From Parabacteroides sp. TM07-1AC (GTDB lineage Bacteria; Bacteroidota; Bacteroidia; Bacteroidales; Tannerellaceae), in contig NZ_QUKD01000004.1 in the NCBI RefSeq assembly GCF_003480915.1, positions 404,277-468,276 on the forward strand: 64,000 nucleotides of DNA, written 5' to 3'. Both the position numbers and the translations under genes were made by a program. This document shows, in pieces, positions 41,913-49,690 of this stretch (position 1 is the first letter of the stretch; every line of letters starts with the position of its first letter). Below the pieces are notes generated by a model. That model searched no databases, was not told where the DNA came from, and worked only from the letters and a program-made list of their open reading frames with translations.

Positions 41913-44495
41913 TTGCAGATGATGAAATTACATGTTTATACTGTCTGTTACTATATATTATTGTTGGTCCTGCTGTTTTTTCCGTCTCCGGAGGCGGCAG
42001 CGGATCTATTGTTGCCGGTCGACAGTGCCGGTATGACCGAAGGCGATTCGCTGGTCCGAAAATCGATCTACCCGTCGTCGGCCACTGAGAAAAGTGATTT
42101 TTATAAGATGCTTTGGGGAGAACATTACCGGAAATTATATTCTATCCCGATCACCGTGCCTGCCGTCACCCTGCAAACGCTTTGGGGTGGGATGAAGGTG
42201 GTGGAGCAGGCTACTGATTTCCAGGGATTACTTCTGGAAAACGATCAGGCACAGTTATGTCTTTTGAAGCCGCTAGGCGGATATACTACCTTCCTCGAAT
42301 CGAAATTCTTCCAGGAAGTCTATAGCAAACAAGTATTCAGAAATACATATCTGGACCAGTTCATCGGCGATGCCTATACTATTATCAATCCGTTTACCTT
42401 TATCTCTGCCGATTATCTGGCGCGTTCGTCGGGCCTGAACTCAAATAATTCGCGGATCTTTTACTTGCCCGAGTATTCCACAACCGATACAGTGGCGGAT
42501 GGAACGCCTATCGGAAATAAGCTGGTCAGTGTCATCGATGTGCCCGATTTTAATACCCGCCCGAATATTCTCCTGACAGAAGATTTGCTGGATACTATCC
42601 GGACGGATAAGAATTATCAGGTGAATCAGGAACTTTATATCCGCGAACGTCTGTTGGATATGGTGATAGGTGACTGGAATAAGATACCCGAAAACTGGAA
42701 CTGGATAGCGCGTCAGCGGGGCGACAGCCTAACCTTCGACCCGATCGTCATCGACCGTAACCATGCTTTTACGAAGGTTGACGGCGTTTTGTTCAAACAA
42801 ATGCTCCGGGTGTTGGGCCTGGGTTTCATTGTTAATTACGATCCTTCGCTGAAAAGCGTCCGCAAAGAGAACGCCTTGGGTTTTTCTTTGGATATGGCGT
42901 TGGCTTCCCAAAGTGATGCCGATGTATGGATGCAGCAGGCCCGATTCATCCGCCGGACACTGACCGATTCGGTGATAGACGATGCTTTCTCGCGTTTGCC
43001 GAAGGGAATAGAGGATAAGGAGATCGGACGGATCGGCGCGATCGTGAAACAGAGACGGGATAGGCTGGAAGAGATAGCAACGGCTTATTTCGATCAGTTG
43101 CAGCGAACCCCGGTTCTGACGGGAAGCAACCGCTCTGACCGTTTCGTCATCGATCGTACTAATCCCGACAGTTTGTTTATCCGCATCTACGATAAAGAGA
43201 CAGACCGACTGGTGTTCGACCGGAAATATAGCCGTAAAAAGACCAAGGAACTTTGGCTATACGGTCTTGAAGGTGACGACCGTTTTGAAGTGAACGGAGA
43301 AGCAAAGAAAGAAATGCCCGTCTTCCTGATTGCCGGCCGTGGTGAGAATAGCTACCGGCTGGACCCGGGTCATCATATACGGATTTACGAGTATAAGTCG
43401 GAAAAGGCCCGGTTAGACTCCATTCTTCATGCCCGTAAAGTTTTTTCGGATATACCGGAAATACATCAGTATGACTACAATAAGATCAAATATCATAAAA
43501 TGTCGCTCACACCCTGGGGGATTTACGACTCGGATAAAGGATTCAGTCTCGGTACATTCTTTACCTATACGATGTATGGCTTTAAACGTTCGCCGTTTAC
43601 TTACCAGCACCGTGTCGGCTATAATTACCTGCAAGGGTTCATGTACCAAGGGATTTTTCCTTCTTACGACGGAAAGAAATCGTTCAATATAGAGGCGACA
43701 ATCAGTTCGAAGAGGAATTTCTATAACTTTTTCGGTTTCGGGAATAATACGGACGGATATAAGGAAGCGAAGAAAAATTACAACCGTGTCCATATCCGCG
43801 AGTTCAAACTGTCGCCTTCTTTTCTGCTCAATTTCGGAAAGAATGAAAAGCTGACTGTTCGAACTTCGTTGGAAATGTTCAAGGCGAAGGAAACGAGCGA
43901 CCGTTTCATCAACCAATATTATCCCGAAGATCACCGGATTTTCAAGAATAACTACTTCTTCGACCTGGGGGCTACGCTGGAGACGGAGAAAGAGCTTTCT
44001 TCTTTTATCCCCCGGATCGGTGGAGCTGTAACAGCCGGTTGGATGATGAATCTGAGGGATGCCGGACGTAATTTCCCTTATGCCGGTGCTTCTATGGAAC
44101 TGGACGTACGGATTACCGATCGTCTGACTTGGGCGACGATGGCGAAGTGTAAACTGCTCTTCAATAATAAATATGAATTCTACCAGGCGGCATCCACCGA
44201 ACTACGCGGTTACCGGGATAACCGTTTTATCGGGAAACAGGCTTTTTACCAATATTCGGATATCCGGTTGGATATGGGGAAACTTAAGAATCCGTTCACC
44301 CCTTTGAAGTACGGAGTGTTTGCCGGGTTCGACTACGGCCGTGTCTGGTTTCCGGGTGAAGAATCGAAAAGATGGCATACCTCGTACGGAGGAGGGGTAT
44401 GGCTGACGTTGATCAACAAGGTCACGACGAAGTATTCATGGTTCGGTTCGACCGATAGTTTCCGTTTCATGTTCGAGCTTGGACTGGGATTTTAG
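41913..44495 (+). CDS. Outer-membrane beta-barrel protein (surface antigen/D15-like barrel)
   Basis: 860 residues. A signal peptide (about 1-30, ending PEAAA) and a long N-terminal region (LWGEHYRKLYSIPITVPAVTLQTLWGG; DVPDFNTRPNILLTEDLLDTIRTDKNY) precede a C-terminal barrel (about 560-860: SLGTFFTYTMYGFKRSPFTYQH, FNIEATISSKRNFYNFFGFGNNT, ELRGYRDNRFIGKQAFYQYSD) that ends with F. ELRGYRDNRF resembles the VRGF/Y-like motif of Omp85-related barrels. In Bacteroidetes such barrels are often fused to phosphoesterase or patatin modules; none is recognised here. Function unknown. ATG at 41922 is an alternative start. Confidence 0.75.
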   Translation: MQMMKLHVYTVCYYILLLVLLFFPSPEAAADLLLPVDSAGMTEGDSLVRKSIYPSSATEKSDFYKMLWGEHYRKLYSIPITVPAVTLQTLWGGMKVVEQATDFQGLLLENDQAQLCLLKPLGGYTTFLESKFFQEVYSKQVFRNTYLDQFIGDAYTIINPFTFISADYLARSSGLNSNNSRIFYLPEYSTTDTVADGTPIGNKLVSVIDVPDFNTRPNILLTEDLLDTIRTDKNYQVNQELYIRERLLDMVIGDWNKIPENWNWIARQRGDSLTFDPIVIDRNHAFTKVDGVLFKQMLRVLGLGFIVNYDPSLKSVRKENALGFSLDMALASQSDADVWMQQARFIRRTLTDSVIDDAFSRLPKGIEDKEIGRIGAIVKQRRDRLEEIATAYFDQLQRTPVLTGSNRSDRFVIDRTNPDSLFIRIYDKETDRLVFDRKYSRKKTKELWLYGLEGDDRFEVNGEAKKEMPVFLIAGRGENSYRLDPGHHIRIYEYKSEKARLDSILHARKVFSDIPEIHQYDYNKIKYHKMSLTPWGIYDSDKGFSLGTFFTYTMYGFKRSPFTYQHRVGYNYLQGFMYQGIFPSYDGKKSFNIEATISSKRNFYNFFGFGNNTDGYKEAKKNYNRVHIREFKLSPSFLLNFGKNEKLTVRTSLEMFKAKETSDRFINQYYPEDHRIFKNNYFFDLGATLETEKELSSFIPRIGGAVTAGWMMNLRDAGRNFPYAGASMELDVRITDRLTWATMAKCKLLFNNKYEFYQAASTELRGYRDNRFIGKQAFYQYSDIRLDMGKLKNPFTPLKYGVFAGFDYGRVWFPGEESKRWHTSYGGGVWLTLINKVTTKYSWFGSTDSFRFMFELGLGF

Positions 44496-44583
44496 CGGAT
44501 GGCTTGATTTTCCGGAAGGTTTGACTAAGCAAACTGAAATCCAGGTTGTTTAATAAATAGTACATAAAATTAAAACAACTTAG

Positions 44584-45276
44584 GTGATGGAATCTAATAG
44601 TGAAAAGAAAATCAAGGTTCTCCCAAACGGACCTTACGAAGTGATCGGGGATGTCCCGGTGAATCAGTTACGTTATATCGGCGACCGGAAAGGAGCTTCC
44701 ACCGGTTATAAGGAAATACAAAAGTATTCCGTTGAAGGCGTATATCATCTGTGCCGCTGCGGTGGCTCGCACAACAAACCTTTCTGCGACGGAACGCATA
44801 AAAAGATTGGCTTTAAAGGAGATACGACGGCCAGTCACGATTCGTATGATGAAATGTCTGTCCTTTATGAAGGTAAAGTCATCGATATGCTGGATGCCGA
44901 AAGCCTCTGTGCGGTAGCCCGTTTCTGCGATACGCACGGTACTGCCTGGCAACAGGTGGAGGAGGGTGACTCGAAGGATACGATTGAAATAGTGAAAGAG
45001 CAGTGCGCCAACTGCCCCAGCGGTCGTCTGACAGCCGTTACGAAAGATGGCAAACGGATTGAACCCGAACTGCCCGAAGGTATCAGTATCCTGGAAGATG
45101 TCCCTGCCAGCGTACACGGTCCTATCTGGGTGAAAGGCGGTATTCCTATAGAAGACGAAAACGGACGTGTCTATCCGGTGCGCAACCGCGTTACATTATG
45201 CCGTTGCGGTCTTTCACAGAACAAACCCTTCTGCGATGGCAAACATATGCGGAATCAGGGAGAGTTGGATGATTAA
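44584..45276 (+). CDS. CDGSH iron-sulfur protein with two CDGSH motifs and a middle divergent Fe-S domain
   Basis: 230 residues. Two CDGSH 2Fe-2S binding motifs, CRCGGSHNKPFCDGTH and CRCGLSQNKPFCDGKH, flank a middle section with DAESLCAVARFCDTHG and QCANCPSGRLTAV, which fits the DUF1271-type Fe-S domain seen in such fusions. The clusters are redox-active; the role in bacteria is unknown. No signal peptide. It lies 88 bp after the barrel gene; a start at 44587 is equally possible. A 22-bp array follows. Confidence 0.92.
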   Translation: MMESNSEKKIKVLPNGPYEVIGDVPVNQLRYIGDRKGASTGYKEIQKYSVEGVYHLCRCGGSHNKPFCDGTHKKIGFKGDTTASHDSYDEMSVLYEGKVIDMLDAESLCAVARFCDTHGTAWQQVEEGDSKDTIEIVKEQCANCPSGRLTAVTKDGKRIEPELPEGISILEDVPASVHGPIWVKGGIPIEDENGRVYPVRNRVTLCRCGLSQNKPFCDGKHMRNQGELDD

Positions 45277-45298
45277 TGTCTGAATGTAAACTACCGTT

Positions 45299-45408
45299 GG
45301 GTTTAAAATAAGTATTCATTCGACAGTTGTTCTCTATTCGTTCGATAACTGTTCTTTATTTATTCGATGGTTGTCGAACGAATAAAGAACGGTTATCGAA
45401 CGAATATT
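45299..45408. repeat. 22-bp periodic array (word TTCGATAAC / GTTATCGAA)
   Basis: Units begin at 45299, 45321, 45343, 45365 and 45387. Direct words CGACAGTTGTTCT, CGATAACTGTTCT and inverted GAACGGTTATCGAA alternate; the left half (45310-45365) folds onto the right half (45373-45414) as a long imperfect hairpin. It lies 22 bp after the CDGSH stop between convergent genes. Confidence 0.8.
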
Positions 45409-45429
45409 TATTTAAAACGTATATGATGT

Positions 45430-45837
45430 TTACACTTTCCCCTTCACGAACTTATGGCCAATCCAGTAGGTTGCATGTTCGGCGGTGAACTTCAGGATAC
45501 AATATTCCGGGTCTTCCACACCTTTGGGGAAATGCTCATAAAACCAGTCTACCCATAATGCTTTCTTTTCCGCAGCGTCTTCGACTACTTCGATGGTGCC
45601 TGTCAGCGTCACACTGTCGCCTTCCTTGAAGAAAGCGACGCCTGCTTTCGGGTTTTCGATAAAATTCTTTGTTTTTTCAGAACTCGTTCCCGTTGAGAAC
45701 CAAATCGTATCGATCCCGTCTGTCTTGATCTTCGAAATGACTATAGGACGGGGATAACCCTGCTCGTCGATGGAGGCTAATGTCAACACCTCGCAGTTAT
45801 TCAGCAATTCGATTGCCTCTTGTTTGATCTTTTCCAT
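45430..45837 (-). CDS. Pyridoxamine-5'-phosphate-oxidase-like (general stress) protein
   Basis: 135 residues from the ATG at 45837 (MEKIKQEAIELLNNCEVL); the ATG at 45864 overlaps the expected start of transcription because the -7 box TATGTTTG lies at 45869-45862. VLTLASIDEQGYPRPIVIS, TIWFSTGTSSEKTKNFIENPKAGVAFF and the ending ATYWIGHKF fit the flavin split-barrel general stress proteins. It probably binds FMN; the reaction is unknown. Confidence 0.85.
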   Translation of the reverse strand: MEKIKQEAIELLNNCEVLTLASIDEQGYPRPIVISKIKTDGIDTIWFSTGTSSEKTKNFIENPKAGVAFFKEGDSVTLTGTIEVVEDAAEKKALWVDWFYEHFPKGVEDPEYCILKFTAEHATYWIGHKFVKGKV

Positions 45838-45861
45838 AAAACTATTTTTTTGTTTCGGAGG

Positions 45862-45869
45862 CAAACATA
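45862..45869 (-). promoter_or_regulatory. -7 box of the split-barrel protein gene
   Basis: Minus-strand TATGTTTG, 25 bp before the ATG at 45837. It decides between the two candidate starts. Confidence 0.5.
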
Positions 45870-45914
45870 AGGGAAACTTCGCGGTTGCTGTTGTAAAAAA
45901 TCGACTTTCTTCTA

Positions 45915-46721
45915 TTATATATAGGTAAGCGGATCGTCTTCCGGTATCGGTAAAGACATGAATGCGGATGGATTGCTTCCAGATAATCTTCTGAACTCTT
46001 TGATAAAATGAGATTGGTCGTAGTAGCCACAGTCGATGGCTAACTGCTGCATGTCTGTATCTTTTATGCCCCTTAAAACTCGGGTTGCGTTCCTGAATTT
46101 GATGATCCTGCTGAATTCTTTCGGTGTATAACCAGTGACGTGTTTGAACTTGCGCTCGAAATGACGTTGGCCGAGATATAATTTATCGGTCAGTTGACGG
46201 ATGGGGAGCATCCCGTTCGACCGGATGATCAGATCGGTTGCCTGCAACATCTGCCGGTCTATGGGAATGATAGCGGACAGGCGGGAAAGGAGGAACCTTT
46301 CTATGATTTGTATGCGTTCCTGCAAAGATTCTCTTTCGCATAACATTTCTGCAAAACTATTGTCGAAAAGCATATCCAATTCGGAAGCATCGATTCGCAT
46401 GTCGGTAAATTCTCCCAAAGGAACCTTTGTGAATGCCGCCAGTCCGCAAGGAGAGAAGCGTACACCCATCATATGAAGGTTGGTCGAACGTGTGACCAGT
46501 TCGGAATAAACCCGCATGGGACCGACGAAATAAAAACGGTAAGGCTGCATCAGCATTTCACCGTTCAGAGGTTGCGACGGTTCCTGGATGGAAAAGATGA
46601 AATCCGCGCATCCGTCAGGCAATATCTTATAACGCATGTCGTATTCAGTCTCGCCTTTCACCTCCCAATATTTGTCGATATAGGGAGCCAGTGACGGGCA
46701 TGGAGGATATTCCTGGTACAT
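45915..46721 (-). CDS. AraC-family transcriptional regulator
   Basis: 268 residues. The N-terminal sensing part (MYQEYPPCPSLAPYIDKYWEVKG...ILPDGCADFIFSI) is of the DUF6597 type. The C-terminal HTH pair has LPIRQLTDKLYLGQRHFERKFKHVTGYTPKEFSRIIKF and QLAIDCGYYDQSHFIKEFRRLSGSNPSAF. The ligand is unknown. It lies 38 bp after the zinc-ribbon gene in the same direction. Confidence 0.92.
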   Translation of the reverse strand: MYQEYPPCPSLAPYIDKYWEVKGETEYDMRYKILPDGCADFIFSIQEPSQPLNGEMLMQPYRFYFVGPMRVYSELVTRSTNLHMMGVRFSPCGLAAFTKVPLGEFTDMRIDASELDMLFDNSFAEMLCERESLQERIQIIERFLLSRLSAIIPIDRQMLQATDLIIRSNGMLPIRQLTDKLYLGQRHFERKFKHVTGYTPKEFSRIIKFRNATRVLRGIKDTDMQQLAIDCGYYDQSHFIKEFRRLSGSNPSAFMSLPIPEDDPLTYI

Positions 46722-46759
46722 AATGGCGTATTACACAGTTTGATTGGATTCGTAGAGGT

Positions 46760-47035
46760 TCACTCTTTTTTCCAGCGTTTCAGTTGAGGAAAATAATACT
46801 GCATGCCGGCAAGCGCTTCTTCTTTTGTGTAGCTTTCGCCGTTGTCGTGTTTGAAAGAATCTGAATACTGAAGACAGATTTGGATCATTTCATCCATCGT
46901 TACATCCTGTACAAATTTCCCGTCTTTAAAACAGAACGCGCAATACTCTTTGTTTTTACTCCCGTCCTGGTTTGTTCCATAATCCGTATCGGATATCAGC
47001 GGCATACCGCAACTTTGACAATAAATAGGTTCCAT
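46760..47035 (-). CDS. Zinc-ribbon domain protein
   Basis: 91 residues. Two CxxC pairs, CQSCGMPL (6-9) and CAFCFKDG (32-35), form a zinc ribbon (zf-ribbon_2 type). The rest is helical (FVQDVTMDEMIQICLQYSD). Function unknown; the coupling to an AraC regulator is common for this family. A -7 box TATATTTG (minus 47079-47072) gives a leader of about 30 nt. Confidence 0.85.
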   Translation of the reverse strand: MEPIYCQSCGMPLISDTDYGTNQDGSKNKEYCAFCFKDGKFVQDVTMDEMIQICLQYSDSFKHDNGESYTKEEALAGMQYYFPQLKRWKKE

Positions 47036-47071
47036 ACTCTTAAATTTATTTATAAGCCTCTTATTTTAGAA

Positions 47072-47112
47072 CAAATATAGAATTATTTTTCAGATTAAAA
47101 ACAATACCTTTG
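47072..47112. promoter_or_regulatory. Divergent -7 boxes: zinc-ribbon/AraC operon and isomerase gene
   Basis: Minus strand TATATTTG (47079-47072) for the zinc-ribbon gene; plus strand TACCTTTG (47105-47112), 22 bp before the isomerase ATG. Confidence 0.6.
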
Positions 47113-47134
47113 AAGACTTAAATTTTAATAGACC

Positions 47135-48070
47135 ATGGTAAATAGACGAAATTTTCTAAAAAGTGCCTCTGTCCTGACTTTAGGGGGGCTGGTAGCCGGA
47201 AAGGCTGAATCATTACATGCAGCCACTCCCGTCGTATCGGAAACGACTGCTGCCAAAAGTATCGGTTTACAGATTTATTCTTTGGGAGGTGAACTGATGA
47301 AGGACGTTCCCGGTGGAATGAAGAACCTTAAAAAGATGGGTTATTCCACTCTTGAACTGGCGGGTTACAATAACGGCAAGATCAATGGTGTCGATATGAT
47401 GGAATTCAAGAAGATGGCAGAAGATGCCGGATTGAAGATCACCAGTTCTCACGTGAATCCTCCGACAGGCGAGTACACGCCGGATACCCGCAATATGATT
47501 ATGGAATATTGGAAAAAGACGGCAGACGATCATGCCAAGTTAGGTGTGAAATATCTGGTTCAGCCCGGACAACCCCGTACCCGCAGTGTGGAAGAGGTAG
47601 GCTATGTTTGCGATGTTTTCAACGAAGCCGGAAAAATTGTAAAAGCGGCAGGTATTCCTTTTGGCTACCATAACCATGACTTTGAGTTTGCCAAAGTACT
47701 TCCCGGAGGTAAAGAAGCTATATTCGGCCGCCATAACAAAGGCGAAAAAATCTATGATCTTTTCCTGAAAGATACGGATCCTGATCTGGTATTCTTTGAA
47801 ATGGATGTATATTGGACGGTGATCGGGCAGAATGATCCGGTGGAATACATGAAGAAATATCCGAATCGTATTAAACTGTTGCATATCAAAGATCGTGCAA
47901 TCCTTGGACAATCTGGCTTTATGAACTTTGAGATGATCTTCAAACAGGCCTATCAGATCGGTGTAAAGGAATATTATGTCGAACTGGAAGGTATGCCGGA
48001 TGGCCGTACCCAGTTTGACGGGATAAAAGGTTGTGCCGATTATCTTTTGAAAGCCAAGTTTGTAAAATAA
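47135..48070 (+). CDS. Secreted sugar phosphate isomerase/epimerase-like TIM-barrel protein
   Basis: 311 residues. A Tat-type signal (MVNRRNFLKSASVLTLGGL..., cleaved near LHA) leads to an AP-endonuclease-2/xylose-isomerase-like TIM barrel (AAKSIGLQIYSLG, GYSTLELAGY, FGYHNHDFEF, FFEMDVYWTV, IKLLHIKDR, YYVELEG). The His, Glu, Asp residues in these motifs are the expected metal ligands. It acts in the periplasm or at the surface on an unknown sugar derivative. Terminator at 48103-48130. Confidence 0.88.
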   Translation: MVNRRNFLKSASVLTLGGLVAGKAESLHAATPVVSETTAAKSIGLQIYSLGGELMKDVPGGMKNLKKMGYSTLELAGYNNGKINGVDMMEFKKMAEDAGLKITSSHVNPPTGEYTPDTRNMIMEYWKKTADDHAKLGVKYLVQPGQPRTRSVEEVGYVCDVFNEAGKIVKAAGIPFGYHNHDFEFAKVLPGGKEAIFGRHNKGEKIYDLFLKDTDPDLVFFEMDVYWTVIGQNDPVEYMKKYPNRIKLLHIKDRAILGQSGFMNFEMIFKQAYQIGVKEYYVELEGMPDGRTQFDGIKGCADYLLKAKFVK

Positions 48071-48102
48071 GTAAAGTATAATATATAAAGGTACGTGTGA
48101 AA

Positions 48103-48130
48103 GCCGGTCTAGGAATAGACCGGCTTTTTT
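48103..48130 (+). terminator. Terminator of the isomerase-like gene
   Basis: GCCGGTCTA (48103-48111) pairs with TAGACCGGC (48116-48124), followed by T6. Confidence 0.88.
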
Positions 48131-48180
48131 AGTGTGGTGTGGAAAAAATCCACACTTCCACATCGATTCCACACCACAGT
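48131..48180. repeat. Hairpin with repeated GTGTGG/CCACAC words
   Basis: AGTGTGGTGTGGAA (48131-48144) pairs with TTCCACACCACAGT (48167-48180), 13 of 14 positions; the loop of 22 nt repeats CCACAC and CCACAT. It resembles the 22-bp arrays but without clear periodicity. Confidence 0.65.
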
Positions 48181-48274
48181 TGTGAGATGTGCGGAAATAC
48201 AAGATGTGATATAAAATGTTTTTATCTGTTGATAGTTAGTATATTAGATAGGTATATCCCGACTTTATATTCTT

Positions 48275-48291
48275 TTGGCACGTCATTTGCA
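48275..48291 (+). promoter_or_regulatory. Sigma-54 (RpoN) promoter
   Basis: TTGGCACGTCATTTGCA: an exact match to the sigma-54 consensus YTGGCACG-N4-TTGCW, with GG (48277-48278) and GC (48289-48290) separated by 10 bp. Transcription should start near 48302. Confidence 0.8.
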
Positions 48292-48301
48292 TAAATAAAG
48301 G

Positions 48302-48474
48302 TGTTGGGGAATAAGTGAGTTCCCCTCTATGAATATGATGATGAAGTTTAGAATTTAGAATAAGTGTAAGTATCTATCTCCCGATATTGTTTTCTAATAT
48401 GTATTAGATTAGCAAAAACTTATCGATTGATAAAGGCCGTTCCGCCTGAGAAGGTAGAACGGCTTCATTTTTTT
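48302..48474 (+). ncRNA. Candidate sigma-54-dependent small RNA
   Basis: About 170 nt between the sigma-54 promoter and an intrinsic terminator (GCCGTTC 48436-48442, GAACGGC 48457-48463, then a T run to 48474). Inner hairpins GGGGAA/TTCCCC (about 48306-48325) and CTAATA/TATTAG (about 48397-48410) are visible. No gene follows on this strand. A nine-codon ORF (MNMMMKFRI, from 48329) is the only start-stop pair noticed. The transcript ends at the stop codon of the CARF nuclease gene on the other strand. Confidence 0.6.
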
Positions 48475-49594
48475 ATAACTGCAGGGAGTTGGACAGCTTT
48501 TCCAACCAGTCGGGAAGGGTATCCAGATGATGGATACGATCGTCGATATAGGCAGGGGCAAATAAATTGATCTGCAGATCCTTGCATTTTTCCTGTAAAC
48601 TGTCTTCCACCGGGTAATAACTGGCTAATACAGCCAGCGAGATATCTCCGCCATAGGTTTCACGTACCGCATCTACCTTATATATATCATTCTGCGTTAC
48701 ATTTCCTGATTTACATTCGATGAATATCAGTTTCTGTTGGTTGTTCAACAAGACATCCACTTCGTTTTTTGTCCTGGAACTGTTGTTTTCTGTCCTGAAT
48801 AGAACGCTCTGCCATACCTCGGGACGGTTGGGATGTCTCTGGCTCCATGTCCTGACTTTATGGGCAACGAGTGTTTCCCACCAGCGTCCTTTGAAAAATA
48901 ACATACCTGCGTTGGGAGTCGTTAACCTGAGCAATACACGGTTTTGCTGTGCAATGAGGAAAGTATCCTGTCTTTGCTTGAAGCGCAATCCGCTCTTGAA
49001 AACCCGTGATGACGGTAAGCGAGATAGTTCCTTATTGCAGAATATATTGAAGAACTTCTGGATCATGGTATGTTCTTTCGGGTATTGTTCGATAAACTGC
49101 TTGATGGAGACGGAAGCCTGTATGTCGGCATCGCTCAATTGTTTGGCGTCCTGGTATTCTGTCAGGATATTTCCGCTCAGGCCCAATATCTCTTTATTAT
49201 CCAACTGGCTTTGCATCGGATGCTTTTCAAAGTTTTCCAACCGGATCAGGTCGCCCAGTTGAGTCAGGTAGAAGGCCGGGGCGTTATATTCTTTGGCTAT
49301 TGTAAATGCGGCGAATGCCATCAGCTTGGTTCCTTCCGAAAGATTATAGGCAAACTCGTCGGTAGGGTAGGCCTGGTGTATCTTGCGGCATACGTTGCGA
49401 ACGTTTTCTCCGTCGTACGGTTCGGTCCGGTATAAGGTCCGGCGGATGCTGGCGGGGAGTAGCGGAAATAAAGGGGTAGCTACATCTTTTGTCTCGTTCG
49501 TGCAAAGAAGATGCACATGGTCGGGTGCAAACTCTTTGATCCCGTGATAAACAGAGGTGATATCTTTGCCAAGTAATATGATCTGATGTTTCAT
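48473..49594 (-). CDS. Orphan Card1/Can2-like CARF-domain nuclease (DUF1887)
   Basis: 373 residues, the length of Card1. N-terminal CARF fold (about 1-150): IILLGKDITSVYHGI, DHVHLLCTNET, and FAYNLSEGTKLMAFAAF (84-96), the position of the NxTGGTK ligand loop. The C-terminal PD-(D/E)XK nuclease has GRWWETLVAHKV (Glu240), NEVDVLL (Asp280) and FIECKSG (Glu293, Lys295). In type III CRISPR systems such proteins are switched on by cyclic oligoadenylate and cut DNA or RNA. No cas gene, CRISPR array or cyclase is in the window. Intact by length and motifs. Confidence 0.85.
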   Translation of the reverse strand: MKHQIILLGKDITSVYHGIKEFAPDHVHLLCTNETKDVATPLFPLLPASIRRTLYRTEPYDGENVRNVCRKIHQAYPTDEFAYNLSEGTKLMAFAAFTIAKEYNAPAFYLTQLGDLIRLENFEKHPMQSQLDNKEILGLSGNILTEYQDAKQLSDADIQASVSIKQFIEQYPKEHTMIQKFFNIFCNKELSRLPSSRVFKSGLRFKQRQDTFLIAQQNRVLLRLTTPNAGMLFFKGRWWETLVAHKVRTWSQRHPNRPEVWQSVLFRTENNSSRTKNEVDVLLNNQQKLIFIECKSGNVTQNDIYKVDAVRETYGGDISLAVLASYYPVEDSLQEKCKDLQINLFAPAYIDDRIHHLDTLPDWLEKLSNSLQL

Positions 49595-49690
49595 GTTTTA
49601 TATCATATATTAATTAAGGTTCTAAATGTAGTATTAATTTCGATATAATTCATATCTTCGCTCCCTAATCAATCGCTGTATATATAGCAA

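Noticed and set aside
48131..48180. Another member of the 22-bp array class
   Set aside because: The hairpin and repeated words are similar in style, but distances between words are 8, 11 and 19 bp, so the period is not met.
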